This document shows, one piece after another, positions 1-9,354 of a stretch of DNA of 64,000 nt (the stretch's first letter is position 1; each line of letters begins with the position of its first letter). Position numbers and translations under genes: made by a program. Where the stretch lies: positions 1,057,501-1,121,500 of the forward strand of contig CAWZYM010000271.1 of NCBI GenBank assembly GCA_963966185.1, in the 5' to 3' direction. Under the pieces are notes generated by a model, which ran no database searches, was not told the DNA's origin, and was given only the letters and a program-made list of their open reading frames with translations. Origin of the DNA: Rhabditoides inermis (lineage: Eukaryota > Nematoda > Chromadorea > Rhabditida > Rhabditidae).

Positions 1-2513
1 TGTCTGGTGGGCCGGCGGCGCGTCTTCGAGGAGCAGTGGCGCTACGCCATGAAGTGCGTGCTTTTTCGTATTGTTGTTGTTGTTGTTGTTCTTATTATTC
101 TTTGTTTTTTCTTTGCTCTTTGCTCTTTGTTTTGTTGTTCTTTTATCTTATTGCTTGTTCCATCTTATGAGAAGCTATCCAACGTGTCTCGTCGATGAGA
201 TGTCGATGAGATGTGATGTTCGGCCGATGTACCGCGATAGAAACAGTTTATTTCGACGTTTCGCCTTTATAACATCATCAGGAAAAGCATTAAATACAAC
301 GTAACAATGTGATAAAATCTGACAACAACATAAACATAAAGCTCAAAAAACAATGTTGTGTTCACAAGCAAATGGCAACAGGTCACCCCCCACAACTCGC
401 TATGTTTTGATGGAATCTTGTAGGCAAGCCCCATACCAAGCCCTAGCCAAAATTAAAAATCTCGAAGAGCACCGGAAGTGCCTTAATTAAGCACCGGAAG
501 TTTACATGCATTCTCGTGCGCGACAAGTCATTGCGCATGTCATCTCTAAATGCGGACTATGAAACAACGGTTCGGCGGCCTAGTGGCTAGTGAGCTATCT
601 AATAAGTAGCGATGATCAAGGTTCGATCCCCAGTCGGTGCAAAACATTTTGTCAAACTTGAAATACATTTTTGCATCGCAAGTCCTCACAGAAGAAATGA
701 AAAATGAGTGAATTTTGATCTTTAATTAGTTTCTTTATTCTTACTTACACTAAGAGTATGAATGGACTGCGGAGCGGAAGAATAAGTCATCATGTCATCA
801 GTTTTCGAAATGAAGCGCACGAGAGTCTTTAAATAACTCAAACAGTTTTTGAAAAAATATTTTGTATATGATCCAATACTTGTGTTTTTTTCATAAAAAA
901 AGGTATTTCAAATCTGGAAAAAAGTTTTGCACCGACGGGGACCGAACCTTGGTCATCACTACTTACGCATTAGCTCACTAGCCACTAGGCCGCCGAACCG
1001 TTGTTTCATAGTCCGCATTTAGAGATGACATGCGCAATGACTTGTCGCGCACGAGAATGCATGTAAACTTCCGGTGCTTAATTAAGGCACTTCCGGTGCT
1101 CTTCGAGATTTTTAATTTTGGCTAGGGCTTGGTATGGGGCTTGCCTACAAGATTCCATCAAAACATAGCGAGTTGTGGGGGGTGACCTGTTGCCATTTGC
1201 TTGTCAGATTCCACTCGCACTACCAACGCGTGCGCCGCTTCTCGTCCACCTGGGTGACGACGCTGTCGCACAGCCCGGGAACCCAAGACCTGCCGGGTCT
1301 CGGGGACGCCGCACTCAACCAGGTCGTTCCCTCGTTTCTCCTCATCAATGCCGTGCTGTTCAGGTGCTCACCGAGAACCGCCGTCTCTTCAACGGCACGT
1401 TCGTGATTGTCTGGTCGGACCACAGCCATCGATTCGATACTAGGAAGACGACGGTGAGTGCGTACATGTGTATCAGTGTGCGTTGTTCAGAAAGTCGGGT
1501 GGATGGAGGAGCTTCTGCCGCTCGCCGCGATTCGCGTTCCCGATTTGGTGAACGAGAAACATCCACATCTACGGTCAGAATACTGTTTTTGTCCATTGTA
1601 ACAGCGTTTTTATTAGTGAAAATCTGATGTACAACGCGGAAAAGTTTGTGACTCACTACGACTTTTATGAAATGCTGTCGGATATAGCGAGAGGAGATTT
1701 CCGAGAGCACCTCGAAATTGCGCCAGTGAAACGAGGTGAGCATACCTGAAGTGAAAACATGCGGAGTTGTATATGTGTATGTGTAATACTTACAGGAATT
1801 TCTCTATTTCAAAAAATGCCCGATCGTTCATGCCACGATATTCAAATCAATACAGCGTACTGTATCACGAGAGCTGTTACCGAATAAAAAGTGAACCACA
1901 CTTTGCCGCACTATGAAACACTAGGTATGATACATATCTTGAAAAATTGTTTAACTTGTTTAGGTATTGGGAAAGCAGTGTTTTCATACATCAACAATAT
2001 TATTTCCACTTCATACATCAACGAGACGCGTCTTCTTGTAAGTAACTGTTCCGTTGTTTTTCCTTTTTTTTGCGAAACCATTTATTTAGGATATCTGCCA
2101 CAACGCAACGCAACCAAGAGTCGATGAAATGTCGAAGATCATGTTGAAGAACAGAAAATGTGAGTGAAACGACTAACACATACTCTACGGCTGTATGCAT
2201 TCCATATTCAGTGGACTCCTTTTTTGAGAAAACTTCACATTTTCATTTTCATGTCTGGCTGTCAGGCAAACACGAAGTTCATTACGAAGGTACACTGTGA
2301 TCATGAAATGCAATCACACAAAATCATTCAGCGTTCGTGACTTTGGAAGATGGAAACTTGACTGTGAAGGATGTGTCAAGACTGGACATGTATGTGGATG
2401 TGGATCTCTTCCTTCCCCTCTTCCGCTATTCCCTATTTCTCTCTCTCTCTCCTTTTCTCCTTCTCTTCTTCTCACTCTCCCTCTCTCTTTCTCTCTCTCT
2501 CCCCTCTCTCTCT

Positions 2514-2569
<56 letters not shown>

Positions 2570-2865
2570 ATCTATCTTGACTCCATTTCAGATTTGGCCC
2601 CCAAGCGGAATGTGCAGAAGGCTCATTGGCAAAACAGTACTGTGTGTGTATTCAACAACCCACTCCTGCGACTACCGCGCAACCGGAAACCAGTCCAATT
2701 CAGCCCGTTCCCGCTCAGAAATCGTCCGAGATCTTTTCGCGAATCAAAACAAATTCCGCGAGCAAATTAACCACAAACTCCTCTATTTTCCTTATTATTA
2801 TTTGTTGTTGTTCTTCTTTCATCAACTTTTCTCCCCGAACATGGCTTCGGCAGCTCAGTGGATAG
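1..2865 (+). CDS. DUF229 family protein (sulfatase-like fold), 5'-truncated by window edge
   Basis: Exons, all in phase: 1-53, 1208-1322, 1364-1453, 1491-1573, 1605-1735, 1796-1861, 1964-2037, 2090-2159, 2212-2289, 2332-2389, 2592-2865 (363 visible codons). Family hallmarks in order: the FEEQWRYAMK segment, a TLSH motif, an SDH motif followed by HRFD (usually SDHG; here G is S), then SLFQKMPDRSC, and a cysteine-containing C-terminal part (AECAEG, YCVC). DUF229 proteins are nematode-expanded, secretory-pathway proteins related to alkaline-phosphatase/sulfatase folds; substrate is unknown. The tail after YCVC is Thr/Pro-rich and ends in a hydrophobic run, possibly a membrane anchor. Oddities: intron 1 is filled by a foldback element, intron 2 is 41 nt, intron 4 only 31 nt, and the last intron holds a CT microsatellite. 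A poly(A) signal AATAAA lies at 2902. Reading intron 2 as exon would force a frameshift, so the spliced model is preferred. Confidence 0.82.
364..1204. mobile_element. Foldback element with tRNA-like sequence in each long inverted arm
   Basis: The left arm (about 364-640) is the near-perfect reverse complement of the right arm (about 925-1204), joined by a roughly 280-bp AT-rich loop. Each arm holds a tRNA-like unit with Pol III A and B boxes: on + at 575-594 and 620-630, and on - at about 973-1000 and 938-948. The element sits in an intron of the DUF229 gene, and its right end runs almost into the 3' splice site at 1205-1207. It encodes no protein. No clear target-site duplication was seen. 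Confidence 0.85.
2440..2578. repeat. CT microsatellite in DUF229 last intron
   Basis: A long CTCTCT tract with CCCT and CTAT interruptions sits upstream of the acceptor at 2589-2591. On the sense strand it forms an unusually long polypyrimidine tract. Confidence 0.95.
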
Positions 2866-3060
2866 CGTGTTCGTATGCGCATATTGTTTCGCCTGATTTA
2901 TAATAAATTCTACCCAGACATCTCAAGTATAGCATGGTATACATTTGTGAAAAAAGTATTTTCGCAATGTTTTCATATTTTGTACTAAGCAGTCGCACAT
3001 TCTGTTCGATCATTTGAAATCTCATAGTTTCTTGGCTAGATGTAACAAAATTTTGCATGG

Positions 3061-3128
3061 GTAACCGAGATTGAACCCGCGGACAGAAGCTTGCTAAGCG
3101 AGAGCGTTACCACTACGCCACTCTGTCA
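3061..3128 (-). repeat. tRNA-derived relic (SINE-like)
   Basis: On the minus strand an A-box-like stretch (complement of 3104-3120, TGGCGTAGTGGTAACGC) precedes a B-box-like stretch (complement of 3067-3078, GGGTTCAATCTC) with tRNA spacing. The T arm nearly pairs but the acceptor stem does not. It is therefore read as a tRNA pseudogene or SINE head rather than a working tRNA. Confidence 0.55.
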
Positions 3129-3129
3129 T

Positions 3130-3955
3130 GTGAGAGAAGTGGAGTAGAGATATGAACGACAAAAATAGTCTGCTGTGCATTTCGTTCAGTATACGGTATG
3201 TTCAAAACCCACGATCATGTTTTCAACGAAAAATCCTGAGCTAAGTGCGAGCCTATTAGAACTCATAGCTATAAAGTGACAAATACTAGACTATGTGGTT
3301 CGTTCTTCTTGTGATTGGCTGCGATTTTCTCTAGTTTCGTTGTGACGCATGTAATGATTTCGTGTGCAGAATAAATGTATTGTGAAAGTTGTTGTGTGCT
3401 TGAATGTAATGGTTGTTTCTCGGTGAGCATTTGCACAACGCGCGTTTTCTAACTCTTTCTCTTCTTTTGGTCGTTATTTCATGGAGATAACGCGAGCGAA
3501 TTGCGGGGTCTTTTTGGAACGAGCAGCGAGTGTTTAGGATGAGAGATGGTGAGAGAGTGGGGATAGGGGGTGAGCGCGGGTGGTGAGAGGGCTGGAGAGA
3601 GTGTGGTGAGAGAAGAAAGTGAGAGTGCGAGAGGGTCACAATGCGGCCGATTCTCGAGGCCGCATTTCCCCGACAGAATTTATCGATTCTCCACGCCTAT
3701 GTCGCCCCGCTTTTCACACGATTATCAATGCATTTCACGCGTAATTTGTTGTGATTTCGTTCTGTATCAAGCTCAATACGAGTTTGCTATCAACTCTTTT
3801 TGTACTGTTTACTATCACTATCATCCATAATGCTGATATTGCGCTGCAAACTACTCGCGTGGTGTGTGTGTGTGTGTGTGTTTGTGAAGAGTGAGGAGTG
3901 GAGTGGAACGGAAGAAAACGCGATAGCCTAATAGCGCTCGTCTTGCAGGGAGTGC
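3130..3955. other. Intergenic region upstream of the MADF gene
   Basis: No coding exon was recognised. It contains short G/A-rich stretches (3540-3640) and a TG microsatellite (about 3858-3880). An acceptor-like TCTTGCAG lies eight bases before the MADF start codon, probably a spliced-leader site or the end of a 5'UTR intron. Confidence 0.5.
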
Positions 3956-6597
3956 ATGTTCTCTCCGGGCGGTCCCTCGATGGCGATGGCTGGCCAGCCG
4001 CACCCGGCGACGGCGTACTTTGCCGGCGGCGCGCCGCTGCACAAGAAGAACGCCTCCACCGGCTACACCCGTATGGCCAACAACCGCATCTATGCGGTGA
4101 GTGCACGGGGTGTGTGCTCGAGGCGACGAGGGTGGAAGTAGTGTTAGTGACACGGTGGTGTTACGGAGTGTCGCCTCACCTTGAGTGGAGGGTGTAGAAC
4201 AGAAGATTGTTCATTCTTGGGAACTATGGACAATTATTTGCAGAATCCGGAGAAGATGGCAGAGTTTGTGGCGTCGGTGCGTCGCCGGCCGCAGCTGTGG
4301 GATAGGAACAATGAGAGGTGGGGCGGGAGAGAGGGGGGGGGGAGGGAACGAGCTTATAATGCGGAGAGCGAGAGAGGAAAATTGAGGACTCTGCTGTTAC
4401 CGCCAGAATTTATATAGAAAACGATTGCGTTCTATCATAAATTTTATTATATACAGTAGGTTACAACGATTTATCGATGGGAGGGGAGCAGTTCATGGAG
4501 TGGTTAGAAATGGCGGGCGTACTGCTGCTGCTGACCCTGCTGTCCTTGCTGTCCTTGCTGTTCTTGCTGTCCTTGCTGCCCGAAGCCCTGTCCAGGCTGT
4601 TGTGGCTGTCCACCAAATCCGCCGAATCCCCCGAATCCGCCCTGCCCATATCCCCGGTTCTGTCCGTCAAATCCGCCCTGTCCGTAGCCTTGAGGCCCCC
4701 CAAATCCTCCCTGGTTCTGGCCTCCAAACCCTCTCGGTTCTCCGAATCCTCCCTGATTTTGACCTCCAAAACCGCCCGGTCCGCCGAATCCTCCCTGCTG
4801 CTGGTTTCCGAAGCCGCCTCGTCCGCCGATTCCTTGACCTTGCTGTCCGCCGCCGAATCCGTTGTTCTGTCCACCGAATCCGCCGAAACCGCCCTGCTGT
4901 TCGAATCTGCCGAATCCTCCCCTGCCGCGACCGTGTCCGTGACCGCCCGGTCCGCGAGTAGAGTTCATCTGCTCAACGAACTCGGCCAGTTCGCTCTAAA
5001 ATATAGACACGTCACAGAGACAAAAGTATGATAATCATAATGATGACTGATGAGCTCACCTCGAGTCCATACTCGTTGGCCCACTGCTCGATGGCCGCCT
5101 TCTTCTCGTCGGGAGTGATGGTGTTGTTGGTGATGATCAGTCCGAACGCCGTTTTCGCCTCGTCGGTGGCATTGGCAAGGAATGTCGGGGTGGGGCGGAC
5201 AGAGGACTTGCCGCCGCGCTGTCCGAATCCGCCGAATCCGCCAAAGTGAGCATGCGCGATTGCGAATAGCGCCGTGCAAATGATGAGTGACTTCATTGTT
5301 GGATGAGTGTGATTGGCGGTTGGCGGCGCGACGCTTTTATGCTCTCGCACGTAGTGCCGACCCACGCAGCTGTGCAAATTTACATGATCCGATCCGCACC
5401 GGCGGTTGGCCGGTTGGCATGAGTCATGACACTATGGTGATCCCGAAAACAGATCAGCACCATGTCTCTCTTTCTCTCCCTTTCTCTCTTCTTTTCTATC
5501 CAAAATCTATATTTCTCTCCCGAGTACGAAATAGTGGTTTTGTTAAAGAGCGTGTAAGCCTATTATGCGATGTAGTGGAATTGGTTGAAATTTTTCCGAA
5601 TTTCGGACGTGACGCGAGCGAAAACATGTGATTTATACCGATTGCTCTCTGATAGTGATGTTACTGAAATTACCGACTGACTGACTTACTGATTACATTG
5701 TTAGTACATGGAAACTTGAAAATACAAGTGAACTTTTCGCTAGTGTGGAGAGAGAGAGAGAGAGAGATGTTGTCAGGTTCTCTACGGACAAGAAGCTGGA
5801 GATCTGGGCGGAGGTGGAGGCGGAGTGCGGCTTCGACTTCAGTCTGTCGCAGCTGGGCGAGCTGAGTCGCACGCTGTGGCGGCGCATGATCGCCGACTTC
5901 CGCCGTCACGTCGCCGCCGAGGACGACCCGTGAGTGGCTATTCCGTACTCAACTCTTACGGCATGCACGTGTGCGTGATAGAAAAGGTCTTTGGCGGTTT
6001 GGTCGATTTTCGCCGATCGTAGCCGTTTTGTACGTCTAAATTTTGACTTGTGTGTGCATGTGTGAGTGTGATGGTAAAGGTCTGAACAGGCTCTTCGAAA
6101 CGCTTTCGTTTCGGTTATTTTTCAGAAGTAGTCTATATCCTTAAGATTAAGCCGCATCTAATAGTTTGTAGCAAGACAATTTTAATTATTAATCGTGCAT
6201 ATCCGCCTTGTTTTCAGTGTGGTGTACGAGAAGCTGAACAGGAAGTTCCCGTTCCAGTACAAGCATCTGCTGGACTTTTTCCGCCCGCAGCTCGCCCTCC
6301 TGCCAGAGTGGGTCCGGTTGGCACGAGCTGTCTGTCTGTCTGTAATCATGCTGGTCATGTGGTCATGCTCGTATGTCGTGATTTCTTGGCGCCGCCACAG
6401 TGAGATTATGCCGCTTCGTCTCTATCGGAAAATCGCTCGCTTGTCGAAAATCCACCGACCCCTTGCAGGCTGCCGGCCGTGTACCGCAACCAGGTGATGG
6501 GAATCGCCAAGAAGAAGGCGGCGAAGCGGCGGATGGAGGAGGAAGAGGAGGAGGAGGAGGGTAGCGCCGACGGATTCGGACATGTGGTGGGTGGAGA

Positions 6598-6634
<37 letters not shown>

Positions 6635-6635
6635 C

Positions 6636-6670
<35 letters not shown>

Positions 6671-7944
6671 AGGGAGAGAGAGAGATAGATAGAGAGAGAG
6701 AGAGATAGAGAGAGAGGGAGAGGGAGAGAAAGAGGGGGAGAGAGATGTTGTTCAGGACGCGGAGACGAGCGGCGCCAGCACCCCGCATGACTTGTCGGGA
6801 GCGAGCAGCCGACAGTCGCTGTTCGCGCAGCTGAGCGAGGTGAAGGAGGAGCGGCGCGAGGAACTCATCGGTGAGAGGGGGAGGAGTACATCGATGCCGG
6901 AGGTGGCATGCTCTCCTGATGCGTGGAAGCAGAAGAGTTATAGCGTGGAGAAGTGTTGAGACGAGTGAATCGATGCGAGCTTGTGTGGAGTTGTTGGTGA
7001 GCTGTATCTAACGAGAGATGGGATGCTGTCGCTGTTTGTGTGATGATTGAGGAACAAAGAGTGTAGAAGGAAGCAGATACTAGAAAAGAGAGCATGCAGG
7101 CCGCGTCGCGTGTCCACTTATCGCGCGCTGCGGCGGCCAAGGATGCACACTTGCACTCTGACTGTAATGGTCCTCTGCAGAGCTGTCCTCGCCGTCGCCG
7201 TCTCCCCCGCCCTCTACCTCGTCCACTCACTCGCAGATGAAGCCGCCCGCCGCCTTCCAGCAGTTCACACCGCACCTGCCCAGGTATGTGACACTTGCTC
7301 AGGAAAAGTAAACTCGATTCGTGTTACAGTTTGTGCAACATGCAGTAGTACGTAGATTCACTAGCGTACGGCCTCACAATGTCTGACCGTCCATACGAGT
7401 TGTCTCGTTTCGAAGTTCTCCGTTTCGCTATGACTAAGACGAGAATGAGGGCAAGTGTTGCAGTGTCTCGAACCCGGCGCACATCCCGTCCAACCTGGCC
7501 GAGTACCACATGCAGAAGCAGCACCACCTGCGAGCGCCGCCCGTCCAGGTCGGTGAGAGAGAGGCTCTCTTCTCTACCCTATGCTCCCTCTTCCGCCACT
7601 GACCTACTCACTTTCTTCACTGACTGTGTGTGAAGGCGTGTAGATGGTATGGTAAAGGGACGTTTTAAATCGACCGAAACCGAGATCGGTCAAACTGTCC
7701 GTTTTTGTTTCTTTAATAAATGAACTAAATAAAAAAAATCAGGAAGAAGACGACTTTATCGTGTACATTCGGTCTCTGCTGGCTGAGCACACGGCGATCG
7801 ATCGGATGAGGATCAAGTGCGAGGTAGGGGGGGGGGGGGGGAGAGAGAGAGAGAAAGAGAAAGAGAGGAAAAAAGTATCAATTGTAGGTGATTGGCTATA
7901 TCGAGTCTACAATCATGCCCAAGTATGTGAAGCGGCTTCAATGA
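3956..7944 (+). CDS. MADF-BESS type DNA-binding protein
   Basis: Exons 3956-4096, 4244-4317, 5777-5929, 6218-6307, 6469-6586, 6756-6870, 7181-7283, 7464-7548, 7743-7823 and 7888-7944 join in phase to 338 residues. The MADF domain (Myb/SANT-like, DNA binding) runs from about residue 48 to 155: [13 protein letters not shown], then [26 protein letters not shown] and [12 protein letters not shown]. It is followed by a Lys/Glu-rich stretch, a Ser/Pro/Gln-rich linker and a C-terminal BESS-like helix ([14 protein letters not shown] onward). MADF-BESS proteins are nuclear transcriptional regulators whose BESS motif mediates protein contacts. Intron 2 (4318-5776) contains an entire opposite-strand gene. 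Several introns carry GA or GT repeats beginning at the donor. The donor of exon 5 could be 6583 or 6586, both in phase. Confidence 0.85.
4504..5296 (-). CDS. Secreted ANIS5/DUF148 domain protein with Gly-rich tail, nested in MADF intron
   Basis: Exons 5060-5296 and 4504-4995 (phase 0) encode 242 residues. An N-terminal signal peptide ([17 protein letters not shown]) is followed by an ANIS5-type alpha-helical domain, with [34 protein letters not shown] and [10 protein letters not shown]. The C-terminal ~150 residues are a low-complexity Gly/Gln/Phe-rich tail of GGFGG repeats. ANIS5/DUF148 proteins are secreted and nematode-specific; cation binding is reported for some members. The gene lies wholly inside intron 2 of the MADF gene on the other strand, so it must use its own promoter upstream of 5296. 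The Gly-rich tail suggests an extracellular matrix or cuticle-associated role, which is inference. Confidence 0.85.
6598..6745. repeat. GT then GA microsatellite in MADF intron
   Basis: A GT run is followed by about 120 bp of GA repeats with GGGA and GATA interruptions. It begins just after the donor near 6587 and ends ten bases before the acceptor at 6754-6755. Confidence 0.95.
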
Positions 7945-9354
7945 AATGTTTGTGTCGGTAAATGTATAATATAATACGTTTTACGTGTCACTGTCACTTT
8001 CATATGGATACTTGTTCTAGATAAAAAAAGAATATTGATATGGGGTTTACATTTTTGTTGTGATAAACACAACTGTCGTCTTTCGTCTGTCGTCTTCTGC
8101 TTTATGATTGAAAATTCATACTACATCTTTGATCGGAACATACATTTTATCTCACTCTCTCTTTTATGGAATATTCTCACATAATGAGAAACCAAGAATA
8201 TTTCCGACATTCTAAAGCAATAGTATGCAGATACATGGATGACATACTAGTAATTGACCAAAATAACTCATCGATCGATCTACGTGTAATTGTCAAAAGG
8301 TGTTCTGCCCGATTGTTTATCGTCTCACAAATTGTTCACATTACTGTAGTTTGTTTATGAAATTGTTCGTATAACATTGAACGCGTTCAGTTCAGTGATG
8401 TTTGAAGTCTGATATTCGTATTGATAGCCGTATTGAAGTCGTAGTGTCGTAGTGCATGCTTTTACATAAATTTTCATGACATTACCCAGCTAAAGCACCT
8501 GTCGTAACGGTCGTTTGCCTTTCTTTTCAATTGTAACAATTCAGTTCTCGTTTGCAGTTTCCTGCTTCAGAATGCAGTTGCTCACGCATTCTGACATCCT
8601 TCCTGACATCCAATCGTAATGTCGTCTATTCTCTGCCATTCAATGTCTCACAGATATAGGCCATCCCCCATTTTCATCGTACGGCATTATCGCCGGCGAA
8701 CCAGACAGAGGCGAAATGACAACGATTTGATGCGATTTCTCCCGTTTTTGAGCCGTTTTGTTCCAAAATTGTGTAGAAGTGATCGAAATTCGAAAGTTCG
8801 AAAAACAGGTCCTCTTAGTATTTTGTTGGGCATATCCTCCAGAAAACTGGTTGCTGTACGATCACTTTGAAGAGAGTTATTGAGTTTTCTAGATTCCACC
8901 TACAAAATGGTCGGAAAAGGTCGGTTTTTCTGCAATGTCGAGAAAACTAAGTCGGAATTGAAAATTCGAAGAAACGGGTCCTGTGAAGGATACCTGTCCG
9001 GACCACATATCAAAATTTTGTCATGATTCGATCATTCTGAACGGAGTTATTAACTCCGGAAGGTAGAAAACTTTGCTTCATTTGACTTGCAAATGAACCT
9101 CATTTCCTTAAAAATAGACCGCAAAGCGCGCGAATTGCGCGGTCGAATGGTCTCGCGCAGGCCGATAACAGGCTATTGATGCCTCAAATGATGTCTGGTG
9201 AATATTCCGAGAAATGACTGCCGTACGATGAACGGGGGGGGACGGCCTATACTACTGTTGCTATTCTTTCACGTGTACTCTATGAACGTCCGAGTAAAAC
9301 GTTCACTCCATTCAATGTTTCATGTATCAACACTTGTGTCAGATGTCTTTTTAG
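7945..9354. other. Intergenic/upstream region of srt-like gene 1
   Basis: No confident gene. From about 8560 it is recognisably related to the region upstream of srt-like gene 2, apart from the MITE at 8659-9247. A short + strand reading frame at about 8166-8360 includes RYMDDILVI, a reverse-transcriptase-like motif, without other supporting motifs. Confidence 0.5.
8659..9247. mobile_element. TA-flanked MITE, copy 1 (mariner/Tc1-type target)
   Basis: It has terminal inverted repeats, left GGCCATCCCCCATTTTCATC and the matching inverse at the right end, and is flanked by TA on both sides. A second copy of the family is at 38786-39358. It has no coding capacity. The corresponding place upstream of srt-like gene 2 lacks it. 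Confidence 0.75.

Noticed and set aside
1350..1370. Frameshift/pseudogene call for the DUF229 gene
   Set aside because: A 41-nt GT-AG intron at 1323-1363 restores the frame and gives the normal spacing between the TLSH and SDH motifs.
3061..3128. Functional tRNA gene on the minus strand
   Set aside because: A and B boxes are present but the acceptor and anticodon stems do not pair, so it is listed as a tRNA-derived relic.
4425..5031. Open + strand frames rich in Ser/Leu or Arg/Ile over the Gly-rich tail
   Set aside because: Mirror readings of the repetitive GGFGG-coding exon of the ANIS5/DUF148 gene; they lack start context and splice support.
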